Below, in pieces: positions 46,100-57,982 of a stretch of 64,000 nt of DNA. The DNA lies in NCBI RefSeq assembly GCF_003589595.1, contig NW_020654229.1:5114987-5178986 (forward strand), in the 5' to 3' direction. The position numbers and the translations under genes are program-made. The notes beneath the pieces are model-generated. The model saw nothing but the letters and a program-made list of their open reading frames with translations, was not told the origin of the DNA and ran no database searches. The DNA is from Hyposmocoma kahamanoa (taxonomy: Eukaryota; Arthropoda; Insecta; Lepidoptera; Cosmopterigidae). The stretch's first letter is position 1. The number at the start of each line of letters is the position of its first letter.

Positions 46100-46335
46100 C
46101 ATTTATGGGGAACTGTATACGTTTTTACAATAAGATTCCGGAAAATATGTTAAGTTTATCATTTCCTTAGTTTAAATCTTACATGAAAAGTATTTTAATT
46201 GGAAAGTTATATAAGAAAATTGTAGACTACTTGTTAGATAAAGATGTGTGGAAAAACAACGTGAGTCTAGATTTCACACAAATATGATTCAAAATGTATT
46301 CTATAGCATTTAAGTTTATTTAAAAAGAGCAATCC
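46100..46335 (+). pseudogene. LINE C-terminal relic, uninterrupted relative of 36285-36992
   Basis: A frame containing FYNKIPENMLSLSFL, then KSYMKSILIGKLYKK and IVDYLLDKDVWKN, with one in-frame stop, matches the end of LINE reverse-transcriptase proteins. No insertion is present at the site where the 36.4-kb relative is split. Confidence 0.7.
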
Positions 46336-46412
46336 CTAGAGTTTCTTGCTTGCTCTTCTCAGGGAGGTCAGCGTAGCGAACGAGCATTAGCTTAAAAAAT
46401 GACGTTTTCAAG

Positions 46413-46640
46413 CATTGACTTACAAATAAATGGACGACGGGTCTAATACAAAAACCACGAAAAAAATGTCCCAAGTCAACCTATTCGAAATTTAAATTGT
46501 AATGTCATCGCAGTATCGCGCTGTCAGTAGAACAAATGAAGACTAAAGCGGAGTTTGGCGCTCTGTATACCATTTTAGCGCCTTACAAGTGCGGACACTT
46601 TTTAGCGCGGACCCGACGTCCATATAATTGTAAGTCAATG
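46413..46640. mobile_element. CATTGAC transposon family, copy C, exact 8-bp duplication
   Basis: It is 228 bp, flanked by TTTTCAAG on both sides (46405-46412, 46641-46648). The ends are as in copy B. The two copies differ at only a few positions, so both look recent. Confidence 0.95.
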
Positions 46641-47679
46641 TTTTCAAGTGTAAAAGTTTTACCTACGGAATAAATTATTATTTGACTTTGACATAAGTTG
46701 ACAAGTCCCATGTGGCTGTAATTTCACCAGCACCCTTACCCTTCAAAACCGGAATGTTCACATTACCGCTTGGCGGCAGAAATAGGTAAGTTGGCAGTAC
46801 TTCCCTGGACAAACTCTTGCACAACTATTTCTACTGTTACTGACTGAATACAGTCCAGGGAGGATATTAGTATTTTACAAATCAACTAGTGGAAGTATAT
46901 TATGTAAACTTTCAAATTGTTTTTAGTTTTGTTTCTAGAAATTGAACCTTGTTAATTCCAAGTAATAATTACAATTAAACAAATTTAGACAAATGGTCCA
47001 CGTTCACGGTTAATTTAAATTTGTACGTCTCTCGGTCTTTATTGTTCTAGAACAATAATGGACAAGTGTTGGACGGAGCGATTATTTTAAATATAAAAAT
47101 GAGCGCCAAGTTTGAACATTCGTAAATTGAATTTGATACTATAATTTTAGATAAGAACTCGTGTGATTTTTGCCCACATTTACGCTTAAGAGCTCTCATG
47201 CCAAAAAAGTTTTGACGTTGGCTCTGCCCAAATTTGTGAAACAAATATATGCCTAAAGTTTGCGTAACATGCGACATGAGATGTTGAATTTTGCGCATTA
47301 AAAGTACCAAATTCGTTTTAGCGGAATGACTCTAAAACTAAAGGGATTAAAAAAAAAATCCGTAGTAACAGTTGTCGATCATGCATAAATATAATTAATT
47401 ATCTAATTTTTGTCCTAATAACCTGTAGCATTTCGAGGATAAATCGAAAAAATGTGAAAATTAGAGGTCATTTCGTGATTTTTATCTATCGAGGAAACTT
47501 TATTGTTTTATGTTTCTGATTAATGTCTACACTTGAATATATCGTGTAAGTACTCATACAATATTTTATTTTTAACTTTAAAGTGGATATACCCCTCTAA
47601 AATCAAATCGAAGATTAGTAATTATTCCTCTGCTCCCTCTTAAAAAAGTGACGCATGTTTTTTTAAGAGTCAACACTAC

Positions 47680-48050
47680 ATCTCGAATTCAAATTTCGAG
47701 CGGCAGGGTCACTGGCTTTATTTCAGAATTTATTTTACAAACGAAATTAAGGCCATTTGAAAAATGTATGACGTATACTAGACATATTCTATTTAGTTCA
47801 AATGATATAATAAAATCTGTAAAGTACTTATTGAATACAGCTATTTTCTTGTAAAATATGTGTTTTTTTTTATATCGTGAAAATTTAGAAACCGTGTTTT
47901 TACATCGTATAGTAATCAGGTGTATATCCACAATTTTACTATATATTTTTTCCAAAGCGATTTATTCAACACCTTCACTGTTATGCGCAATCAACCGAAG
48001 CCATTTGAGGTTGTATAGACTCTTAATATCAAAAATAACTGAAGTTTAAG
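47680..48050 (+). repeat. Dispersed repeat shared with 28640-28800 and 57540-58165
   Basis: CAGGGTCACTGGCTTTATTT, AATTTATTTTACAAACGAAA and TATTCTATTTAGTTCA recur at 57600-57690, and inverted at about 28660-28800. At 57.7 kb the repeat is split by a CATTGAC element. No protein was recognised. Confidence 0.6.
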
Positions 48051-48174
48051 TGCTCTTCTGAAAAAAAAAATTAATTTAAAAATAAGCTAAATCAATTCAA
48101 TTTGTGTTAAATAAAAATTTATTAAGAAAAATGTAGTTGGGTGAAATAAATTTTATGCCCATAATAATATATTG

Positions 48175-48400
48175 TAGTGTCACTCAGAGCTTTAAATCGC
48201 AAAGATCTAAGGGGCACTGCCACTACGCCCGTCGCCCTGAGACATAACTTGTCAAGTCCCACGTGCCTGTAATTTCACCAGCACCCTTAACCTTTCAAAA
48301 ACCGGAATGCAGTAATGCTAACATTACTGCTTGGCGGCAGATAGGCGAGGTGGTAGTACCTCCTGGACGTATCCTTTCACAAGGAGCTCTACTGCTACTG
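48175..48400 (-). repeat. R3 dispersed repeat, minus copy
   Basis: GTGTCACTCAGAGCTTTAAA, TCGCCCTGAGACATAAC, CAGCACCCTTAACC and TAATGCTAACATTACTGC appear in family order, read in reverse. Confidence 0.75.
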
Positions 48401-48929
48401 AAAGGTCGTCAACATTTGCTTTTTAACCGACTTTAAAAAAGGAGGAGGTCCTCAATTCGACTGAATTTCTTTTTTTTCGTGTATGTTACGCGATTACACA
48501 CAACAAACTAGGGGATGAATCCGGTTTCGCGCACTTTCCGGTAACCGATTTCAATAAAATTTGGCAAATAAATGTAATTCCACGTACTTTTGAGGTCGGT
48601 ATTTTTATATAAAAAGGTTATTTCTTTTTTTTAAAACAACCACTTATTATTAAATAAGGCAATAATTACAATGTTAATTGTTGGCTTGGCCTTTGCTCTG
48701 CCTTGCCAGATATTGCAAAGAGACAATAACTTGCCACGGTTTGATATTTACGTATATTTTGACAATCTTAGTAAGAATATAACTACTTATATATATGTAT
48801 TACAGAACTGTACTATTATCATTATAATACACTACTCGACAAAGTATAGGGAACAAGCCAATTATATTAAATTGTTTAATTTATTTTTTTGGAAAAAGTA
48901 CTGGTCACTGGATTTGTAAATGTAAGTTA

Positions 48930-49502
48930 ACATTTGTCTGACGTATCGTGTCGTGACGCGTCAGAACAGTATCGGTATCATACACACAGCACAAGCCGTA
49001 ACGTCGGATGGCGACACACTAATACACCACATGAATGACAGAATGTGGGGGGTTATAAGGGGAAAGGAAGGCCAAAGAAAAGATGGAAGAATTGTGTAAA
49101 AGATGACATAGATAAGTAAGGTGTGAGTATAAAATGACTGCTGATAGGGGAGAATGGAAGAAAAATACATGTTGTGCCGATCCCACCTAGCGTGTGATAA
49201 GGACAGGTAGATTTTGCAAAATGACGCTCACTTTTCGAAGAGTGGGATAAAATGACATGTAATTGTATTTATATGAAATTTGGAATGTTGATAAACTAAA
49301 CTAAATCTAACCATATTGTGTACTAACTAACAAGCCGTGTAAAAAATTTGTTTGGTTCTTTCTCTCGTGAGTATGGGTGTACTTTGTGTGGCATCCGCGA
49401 CACAGGGTTTCCCTAGTGCGGGGTTATGTTGAGTGTGTGCGTTATTAGTATGAAACCGATACCGTTCAGACGCATCACAACACGACACGTCAGACAAATG
49501 TA
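48930..49502. mobile_element. Element with inverted ends of about 53 bp containing LINE and SINE pieces
   Basis: The left arm 48930-48982 (ACATTTGTCTGACGTATCGT...) and the right arm 49449-49502 (...ACACGTCAGACAAATGT) are inverted repeats with scattered mismatches. Between them lie a LINE 3' fragment (about 49015-49205) and a partial family 2 SINE (about 49357-49446). Confidence 0.7.
49015..49205 (+). pseudogene. RTE-type LINE 3' terminal fragment
   Basis: One frame reads GRPKKRWKNCVKDDIDK and then stops. A second frame reads MTADRGEWKKNTCCADPT followed by a stop. Together they look like the last residues of an RTE-like ORF2 broken by a frameshift. Confidence 0.65.
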
Positions 49503-50881
49503 AATCCGACTTTAAACTGTATTAAATTATGGTTCGAAATTAAAAAAATGGAACAAAAACTAAAGCATTTGGAAATTAGGAGGTAAAACGTGGGGAAAAC
49601 CTTAAATGGGTGTAAGCGCACAGGTTTTTCTAATAAAAAAAAAACCAAGTGATCTGAGTGGCACTGCAACTGTTATGGAAAGGCGTGTAGCTTACCATCA
49701 GGCGCACGACTTGTTCGTCCCGTCACTTGATATTATAAAAAAAAATGCCACGCCGTTGTTAGTCTTGGGAGGTCAGACTGACAATTAAAAAACTCATTTA
49801 ATAGCTTTTTTAATATTTTTTTTTATAATATTAAAAAATTTATTATAATTTTCACTATTTTATAATACATTTTTTATAATTTTATAGAAAATGTTTTTTC
49901 ATTTTGTCAACATTTTTAACCGACTTGAAAAAAGGGAGGAAGTTCTCAATTCGACTATGTTATTTTTGTATGTATGTTACGCGATAATTCCGGTATTTGC
50001 GAACCGATTTTCATGATTATTTTTTTGTTGGAAAGAGGGTACCTCCATAGTGGTCCCATTTCATTTTGAAGACAATCATCCACCTCTGAGGGTGGCTGGT
50101 CACGCATGAACATTCATTTTTATAAATAGCGCCTAAATTTTACTTAAGGGGCAATTATATTAATGGTTGGTTTTGCTATTCTCCAATTCAAGGCGTTTTT
50201 CTCTCTCAATATACTTTGAGTAGTGAGAACCGAGTTTTATTATCTTCAGTGTCAAGTCCTGTATAGTTGCGAATTTAAGGATATTTCAATAAAACTTAGC
50301 AAATAGACGTAATTCCACGTACTTTTGAGGTCTGTTTTTTTAGTACTCTGTACTGAGATTATATTAATTATAAAATAAATGTTTTCCTTAACTAATATTA
50401 GTTAAATGACAATGTACTGTGTTTTTCTTATTTCGCCTTCTTTTTTTTAGGTATTTGGTAATAGGCCGAGTAATAAAAAACAGTCTGAATAAACCGAATT
50501 CGGAATCGGATTCGGATTAGATCAGACAATAGAAATCTAGAAAACTCGGCCCCACTTCGGATATCTCTTGTGCACGAAGTCCGATTCCAATCCAAGAAAA
50601 TACGAGTATCGCTTGTACACCTAGAGGCAAAATGATCCTTGTGACATTTCGGCCCGTCATTTCTCGGATTCGAAACTAGACCCCGATTCAAAACTCTTCG
50701 ATATTTTAAACGAATCGTTCCATTGGATATCGTTCTCTAATCGAAGGGCGCTTTTTGGCGATTCAGAACTTTTGAGTTAAACTTTCGATTTTTATTTTAT
50801 TATCGTATCGATTCGGACACGATATCGTTATCCAACAGCGTTCACTGAGTTAGTAAGAAAAATGAAAATAAGCCTTTTACA

Positions 50882-50997
50882 CATTGACTTACAAATAAAT
50901 GGACGACGGGTCTAATACAAAAACCACGAAAAAAATGTCCCAAGTCAACCTATTCGAAATTTAAATTGTAATGTCATCGCAGTATCGCGCTGTCAGT
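50882..50997. mobile_element. CATTGAC transposon family, copy D, cut by the assembly gap
   Basis: The left half matches copies B and C almost base for base, from CATTGACTTACAAATAAATG to CGCGCTGTCAGT. At that point the sequence runs into ten Ns. The right end is not seen after the gap. Confidence 0.85.
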
Positions 50998-51007
50998 NNN
51001 NNNNNNN
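50998..51007. other. Assembly gap of 10 N
   Basis: Ten Ns, probably a placeholder of unknown true length, fall inside a repeated element within an intron that should contain an unseen exon. Confidence 0.95.
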
Positions 51008-51184
51008 TGCTTAAGTAGAATGTGGCTGACTAGCAATTAAATTTCTGTTTAGATAACATTTTAAGCAAATGTTTTTATTTTGAATTTAAGTAACCTCTTT
51101 GCTCTTTGCTTTGTCTGTAATGGAAAGAAAAACCAACCACTAACCAGTACAAAATTTTGTTATTCTCACGTATGTGTTTGTGTC

Positions 51185-51475
51185 AAATGTGTTACGTTGA
51201 CGACTTTTTTGCCGTAGCGAAATCTATAAAAACGAAAAACATATGCAACAAGAAAAATTGGTAAGGTCCGTTAGATCGTCTCATGGCTTAGTTGGCAGTG
51301 TCTGGCACCATTTGCCGAAAGACTCGTTCGTATCCAGCCGCATCTAAGGAATTTTCTCACTCGATCTTTGTATTAATAAAATTATAACAAACTAGTGAAG
51401 TAATTTCACAAAAATAATTATATATCATCGTGGTCAAATATCGTGACATTCAATAAAACTTAAAAATTAATTATT
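51185..51475 (+). repeat. SINE family 1, plus copy
   Basis: The A box TGGCTTAGTTGG is intact, the B box has decayed (GTTCGTATCC), and the tail GATCTTTGTATTAATAAAAT is present. Confidence 0.7.
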
Positions 51476-52029
51476 TTATTTATTTACAATATTGCAACGC
51501 TAAATTTGCTATTCTTAAATCGGTCGAACTATAATTATCGATAATTTATATTTAAAAAAATCGATAATGGCTGTAATGTGGGGCAGCACGTGTTCCGGCG
51601 GGACATTTGAATGTTGGTCAATAATACGTGACGGTTGGTAATGTTGACAAGCACTCCAATGACATAATTGTTTTAAGTTTCATCTATTTATTTCGGTAGG
51701 CAAAGGTTCTACCATGCAGCCTCTTCTTATGATTGTATTTTTCATGGTTTAAATAAGGCTCGAAAAGACAGTGTAATTTTTTTAAATTACTTTTGGCTTA
51801 AGTCAAAGCGCGTCATTTTTAAGTCTTGTGGCCAGCGGGACACGAAACTTAAAAGCGGGACGTATGGTCACGTTAGGTTGCCCCAAGTATTAGGTAGGTC
51901 AATAGTAATTTAGTCAACAGTTAATTTTTAACCTTCTCAAGTGAACGTAAGATGGCTGTTACATAACGTCACGCTCTAGTTACACTTTTTAGTGTAAAGT
52001 AACCCTTTTGATTACAAATAACTAACATT

Positions 52030-52275
52030 GAGAAACTCGAAACAGTGATAGCGTAGTTGGTACAACGCTTGTCTAGTTGCCTCCAATACGGGAGCCCCTA
52101 GTTCGGTTCCCGGCGGTGAGCCTGCACTGCGTTGTCGTTTTGAGTATTGCCTTATTTAGTTTTATTCTTGACACTTGAGAAATGTGACATTTTTATGCCA
52201 TTAAAAAAGCCGTGGTTGCTTTAACCTATTGCCTCTCAAACAAAGGTCGTGGGTTAGGATCCGCGCTCGCGCCTT
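52030..52275 (+). repeat. Two further tRNA-like SINE heads in tandem
   Basis: At 52050-52110, TAGCGTAGTTGG and AGTTCGGTTCCCGG fit A and B boxes. At about 52210-52265, a weaker head has GTCGTGGGTTAGGATCC. Neither folds convincingly as a functional tRNA by eye, and both differ from SINE families 1 and 2. Confidence 0.45.
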
Positions 52276-52549
52276 TGAGTTTTTCGGAATTTATATGCGA
52301 AATTTAATTTTAAACTTACCATGACCGTTTCAAATTCAAATTAATGTATTCATATTATACAACTTGTCCTTTAATTTACTAATACATAGAATTACATCAC
52401 ATTACTAACTATATTACACATTGGTTACATTAATTATTTTGAAGTTACGTCAATGAAATTTTTAATAATGTCCAAATAAATTAAATAAGATTCATTCACG
52501 TGATGACAATTAACTAAATTCATGGTACGTAATAGTGGCACCTTTTGTT

Positions 52550-52925
52550 TTACGTAAGTGCAATCAGGCCTGTCAGCTGTCATGGTCAAGATGCTGTTGA
52601 AGAAGATGATCGAAGGAAAACATCGTGAAGAAACCTGCACGTCAAAGAAGGTTCACAACCCTCCTGATAGGAGATCCGTGCCCAGTAGTTGGACGTATTT
52701 TTGTTTAATTTGGATCCCTTCCCTTGTATCATTGTTTCGTCTTGTTGTGCCCCATCATTAACCTCGTAACCAACTTCATAAAGTTTTTTACATTCCACCA
52801 AGTCGTACGAACTATGGCCAGAACGAGATCGTATCACGTTTTACAACAACGTACAACAAGTCTTTCAGTACAATTGACATTTTCGCGAACACTAGGCGTT
52901 CGTTTAAGCGGCATATTAGAAGAAT
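52550..52925 (-). pseudogene. Retroelement relic
   Basis: The minus strand begins MPLKRTPSVRENVN and soon stops. Further along there is a frame with EEGKHREETC-like wording on the opposite strand. MPLKRTP-type starts are familiar from lepidopteran retroelement gag-like ORFs; the assignment is by resemblance only. Confidence 0.35.
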
Positions 52926-54031
52926 AATTTGTCCACTTTAGCTGTTACCTAATTTTTTATAATAATTGTTATACTATACATTAAAAAAATATGTAACTGT
53001 ATACTATTTGATATTTATCATAATTTTTATTTATTTTTCTTTTAAAATTTTTATTATTGTTGTTACTTTTTGAATTTACATTAGCATTCAATGAACCCTA
53101 AACTCACTATGTCACGTCTTGCCATTTTTTCAGTGATATCCTATAATTGGCAACACATGTAAATTAGTTTTTAAGTTCTACAATGTATGCTGTTAGATGT
53201 CCTTTATAAATAAATAATAATAGTAAGTGTCGCGACGAACTAGTCGTGCGCCTGCAGTTACGCCCGACACTCTGAGACATAGGTTGACAAGCCTTAAGAT
53301 GTATAAATGGTTTGACGATGATGATGCCTCATAAATACCTTTCCGTCTGGATTAACACATATATCCTTGATAACACGTCATTATGCAGTTGCAACGTCAC
53401 GCTCTTGTCGTGTGCTTTGACAGCTGTCAGTTACTTGTCAAAAACGTTATTGTAATCGTGTCTTTTTTCTGTTGCAGGTACGTAAAATGAGATCGAGTTA
53501 TCGAAGAGAATGTTTGTAGGTTTGTTTTGAATATAAATTATTAGAAACATTTTAAATGTGTTACTGTAAATACTAAAAGTAATATAAATACGCACCCGCA
53601 GGCTCAGACCTAAAATAGAACCGCTTTTCCCCAAAGGTTTTGGGTCTACACAAGGCTTGATCCAAATTTTAAGTCCTTGTCGTCCACTTTTGTTTTCGGC
53701 TCCGAGACGTACTGAGAATCGCGCAGTGCACGAAACCGGATTCATCCCCTAGTTTACCGCCCTTAGAGGTCGAATATTTTCTTCAAACTTAAAAGGGACC
53801 ACTACAGAGGTACCCTCTATCCAACAAAAAAGTCATCCAAATAGGTTGACACAGTAATCGCGTAACTTAAAAAAAAAATTAGTCGAATTGAGTACCTCCT
53901 CCTTTTTGAAATCGGTTAAAAAGCAAATGTTGCCGACCTCGGTGGCCCAACGCTTTGCACTGTAGGCATTGGATATTGGGAAATAAACTTTTCTATACTA
54001 TCGAGTTCTTAGGTTTTTGCGATTGTTACAC

Positions 54032-54265
54032 ATAGGAAATGAAACTGTTTTTCCGGTTTTTAATCGCGTATATTTGTTTTTTCAAACAAACCGACGTTTC
54101 GGACCCTTTACGACGTTTTAACGTTTCGGGCCCTTTACGACGACGTTTTGGCCATGGCCACGGTTGTCAACCGTGACCATGGGACCTGTAAAGGGACCGA
54201 AACGTCGGTTTGTTTGAAAAAACAAATATACGCGATTTAAAACCGGAAAAATAGTTTCATTTTCT
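54032..54265. mobile_element. Compact foldback copy of the element at 4036
   Basis: Arms with AAATGAAACTGTTTTTCCGG and CCGGAAAAATAGTTTCATTT enclose only a short spacer with GTCAACCGTGACCATGGGAC. An internal segment is partly duplicated (ACGTTTCGG...CCCTTTACGACG twice). Confidence 0.75.
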
Positions 54266-54778
54266 AGACTAGTCTTGGTGTTCTGGGAAATGCCCCAGAG
54301 TGAAGTCCGTTGCTTTGGTTGATTCATGGTACAGGATAAACCGGATACATCTCCTAGTTTGCCACCCTTAGAATTGGAATATTTTCTTCGAATTTAAATG
54401 GGACCACTACGGAGGTACCCAATTTCCAACAAAAAGAGAATTGAGAACCTCATCCTGTTTTTTGGTGTATGTTTGCCTAGTGCGGGGTAATTCCACGAAC
54501 TTTTGAGGTCGGTAGTTTTATTATATTCATTGGTTTCATAGTTTGTGTTTATAATCGTAATTTATTAAGCAATACTTTGCAACACCCCGTAAATGTACTA
54601 AGACAACGGTTTATGAAACATTATTACCGGTGTATTTTATAGCTAATTGAATAGTTTTACGATACGGCGCGAGGCCTCGTGTTGATCACGTGCGGGTCGC
54701 GTTTAAGTTACTTTAAAACGTGAATTCTTTTTTATAAACAGAAAAACTTAGGTAAATCTCGTTGCGGATGGACAGCCC

Positions 54779-54955
54779 CTTTTTAGCCGTATTGCCATCT
54801 ATGAGAAATCTATGAAAGTATTTCGTCACCCAGTTAGATAACTTTACAGCTACCAGCCCTAGCTAGAGATGTCCCTATTTAATTTTTATTTAATCGATAT
54901 TCAATTATTTTTTGTGAAAGTACTCCACTACTTTGTTATAATTATTAATACTAAT
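54779..54955 (-). repeat. SINE family 1 body, minus copy without head
   Basis: TTTTTAGCCGTATTGCCATC, TATGAGAAATCTATGAAAGT and GTACTCCACTACTTTGTTAT match the reverse of the family body and tail. No tRNA-like head is attached. Confidence 0.65.
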
Positions 54956-55105
54956 TATTTTTTGTAACTAACATTCATGGACATGGTCTGAAATAAAAAG
55001 TTTAGAAAAGAGACGGACATAGGCTAGCGATTGGACGAGTTGTATTTTTTTCAACTCAAGTTACTCGAGTCGTCAGTCGAGTTGACACGATGTCTGACAG
55101 AGCAG

Positions 55106-55440
55106 CCCCATATCTTTCTACATTAGTTTTGATTATAATGGCTCCCCCTACGGACTCTTAAAGTATACGAGAATGGCACTATAACCTGTGCGCGCAAGGG
55201 AACCTTATAAGTTCAGGTTCTGACCCCAGATCAGCAAGTGTACAGGGTTGTCACAGACCTCTGTCACTTGAGCTCAACTTCCTCGTTGCGGATGGACAGT
55301 CCCATATCATTTACTTAAGCTTTTGTTTATAGTGCTATCAACCTCTTGGTTATGCGGGAAGGCACTATGACCTGTGCGCGCACAGAAACCTTACAAGTTC
55401 AGGTTCTGACCCCAGATCAGTCAGTGTACAGTGGATAGGT
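55106..55440 (+). repeat. Tandem pair of about 185-bp repeats
   Basis: Two units each contain CCCATATC, TTTTG(A/T)TTATA, GGCACTAT(A/G)ACCTGTGCG, and GTTCAGGTTCTGACCCCAG, starting near 55106 and 55300. Related single copies are at 39320-39600 and about 17385-17510. Confidence 0.65.
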
Positions 55441-56059
55441 ACCGGAGCTGCAGGCACGCTCGCTTCCCGTTGCGCATTGCACAACTAGCGGTTGCCACCT
55501 CTAAGCCGTCGACTCTGAGTCCACTACCAAATCTCCTCATTGGTGGCGGAGCTGTAAGGCAGTTGCGGATGGACAGAGAGCAATGTTTTAATTAACACTA
55601 AGCGTTTACCCACTGCATCCCTTTCGTATTCGTTCCGAATTAAATCTGGAAAACTCTGGCCCACTTTCCGAAGTGGACCCGCGTCCTTGTGCACTAAGTC
55701 CGATTCGACATCAAGAACTACGTATACCGCTGTACACTTAGAGATAAAATGATCCCTGTGACACATATACATAAGACTGTTAAAAGTGGCCAAGTTTCTT
55801 TTATGATCTGAATCTAAATTTATATATGCTTTAAGGGAATTAAAAAAAACAACAGACTTTAAAACTTCTTTAACTTCCTATTATGCCTACGCCTACGCTT
55901 GGTTAAACATAGTATTGTATTATCTGTGGTTAATTTAATTAATTAGAATTCTCACAAATATAGGCCAAACAGATAGTTGTCAACCCTATTTCATCAAACA
56001 TAAAATCTTGACTCTCCCTTGTATCTTACACTAGAAATTTGTAAATTTGTGCGAAACCA

Positions 56060-56575
56060 TATAGTCTTCTATCAAAATCGTAAAGACATCCGAAACACTT
56101 TGATAATAACCATATTCTAGATTGAATATGCATTTCTCTAGTCCTAGTCTAGTCAATGCATACACCATGACAATAAAAATATATAACAAACTTCCGGAGA
56201 GTTTAAAAAATGAACCAAACTTGGTAAGTCAATGCAAACAACAAATATTTTTTTGAACTTAAAGAAATTACTAATAAATAAAAGCTATTATAATGTAAAA
56301 GATTTTTTAAAAGATGAAATTATTGTTGCCTGAGTTTTGTTAACTAGTTCTAAACGTGTTTGTTTCAATTTAGTTTTAGTTACAAAAGAAAATGTACATA
56401 TTATAAAAACATTAAATTATGTAAAGCTCTTGATACATATTTAATTAATTACATATTAAGTAAATGTAATAATTATGACAGAGGACTAGTGTCCTCACTT
56501 CTACTGTTTGCTGCGCCCTATTCGGGGTCCATAATTTAATGTACATTATGTTATGTTATGCAAATAAATGAGAAT
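56060..56575 (+). pseudogene. Jockey/CR1-type LINE 3' relic
   Basis: The frame NAYTMTIKIYNKLPESLKN ends shortly after at TTTTTTTGA. It is the end of a LINE reverse-transcriptase protein, followed by an AT-rich 3' region and GCAAATAAATGAGAATAAAC. Confidence 0.6.
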
Positions 56576-56779
56576 AAACAATAAACGAAATTCTCAAAAA
56601 TCATTTATAGTGGTAGGTGAATTTTGTATACAATACTTCTAGAACTATGTAGATTCCCTTTTATTTTAACTGAAAACCGCATTCAAAAATCTTCGTTAAG
56701 AAGAATGCAATGTTGATACAATCACCTTAGCCATCTCCACCTTGCATGCCTACCAGTTACCTACTTCTACCATTCAGCA

Positions 56780-56945
56780 CTAATGTGAGCATTGCTGCGT
56801 TCCGGTTTTGAAAGGTAAAGGTGCTAGTGAAATTTCTGGAACATGGGACCTGTCAACTTATGTCTCAGGGTGACGGGCGCAGTGGAAGTGCCCCTAAGAT
56901 CTTTGCGGTTTAAAACTCTAAGTGAGCTCTGAACTGTTACTCTGA
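56780..56945 (+). repeat. R3 dispersed repeat, diverged
   Basis: GAGCATTGCTGCGTTCCGGT, GTGCTAGTGAAATT, CTCAGGGTGACGGGCGCAGT and GATCTTTGCGGTTTAAAACT follow family order. Confidence 0.7.
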
Positions 56946-56975
56946 ACGTTATTTGGTATTATTAAAGCTTGAAGT

Positions 56976-57179
56976 ACACTGAAAGCGGGTGAGGTTCGGG
57001 CGCGTGTCGGTTCGGCGGCGGGTGTAATTCCGTGTACCTTTTTGCATGGGCGACAACACCACGCGCGGGGGCGAGACGGACGCAGGTGGGGTCCCGCGCC
57101 CGCTCGTGGTGCGTTGTCGTTCATATAAATACACGGAATTAAACCCGACAATCGCCCGACCCGCACCCGCTTTCAGTGT
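56976..57179. mobile_element. GC-rich foldback MITE with 16-bp perfect inverted ends
   Basis: ACACTGAAAGCGGGTG (56976-56991) is repeated exactly in inverted form at 57164-57179. The inverted homology continues imperfectly inward to AATTCCGTGTA/TACACGGAATT. The 204-bp element is much more GC-rich than its surroundings. Reading frames on both strands here are by-products of that. Confidence 0.8.
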
Positions 57180-57696
57180 GTTTAAAATAAAAAAGCCTAT
57201 CTTTAAAAAATTCAATCCAACCTGTGATTCCCCAAATAAAGCTTTACGAGTGTACCTTCGAGATCGTCAATTAATTAATTTTGCAAATTGACGATATCGT
57301 TTTCCTTTTACTGATGTATTCGTTATTCGCGAACCATTATTAAAACGTCCGTCATTAAATAAACTTCGAAATTTTTGCCCAATTATTTCGGATTAGGTAA
57401 TTTCTCAAAACTACATTTCCACCTGTTCTTTCCTCAATAAGGCGTTCACCTTGAAAATTACTTGCGTCCATTATACTTACAAAGTGTGGATTGTTTTTTT
57501 TGTACTAAGAGGTAATACTACTCCAGCTCGAATTCAATTTTTTCCCTTCTTAAATCGGTTCAATTGCGCGGGTCGAATGGTAAGGACACTGCACTGAGTT
57601 TATTTCAGAATAAATTTTTTACAAACGAAATTTAAGTCTTTTGAAAAATGTATATAGTTATAGTATATAGTAGTGTTCTATTTAGTTCATTTGATA

Positions 57697-57982
57697 CATT
57701 GACTTACAAATAAATGGACGACGGGTCTAATACAAAAACCACGAAAAAAATGTCCCAAGTCAACCTATTTAAACGTAGTGACATGTAAAGGAATATGAAA
57801 AAGCTAAAACGTTGAATTTAAATTGTAATGTCGTCGCAGTACTGTCTAATTTTGCTTGCTTCGCTGTCAGTCGAACAAAGGAAGACTAAAGCGTGAATGA
57901 CGCTCTGTATACGATTTTAACGCCCTATAAGTTCGGACACTTTTTAGCGCGGACCCGACGTCCATATAATTGTAAGTCAATG
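57697..57982. mobile_element. CATTGAC transposon family, copy E, longer form, exact 8-bp duplication
   Basis: It is 286 bp, flanked by ATTTGATA on both sides (57689-57696, 57983-57990). It has about 58 extra internal bases relative to copies B and C, shared with copy A. It interrupts the dispersed repeat at 57540-58165. Confidence 0.95.

Noticed and set aside
53431..53745. Minus-strand frame as the missing VWA7-like exon
   Set aside because: Neither its phase nor its content fits the vWA fold, and it adjoins a dispersed repeat.
56918..57291. Long overlapping frames on both strands
   Set aside because: They arise from the GC-rich foldback MITE, which lacks stop codons by composition. No domain was recognised.
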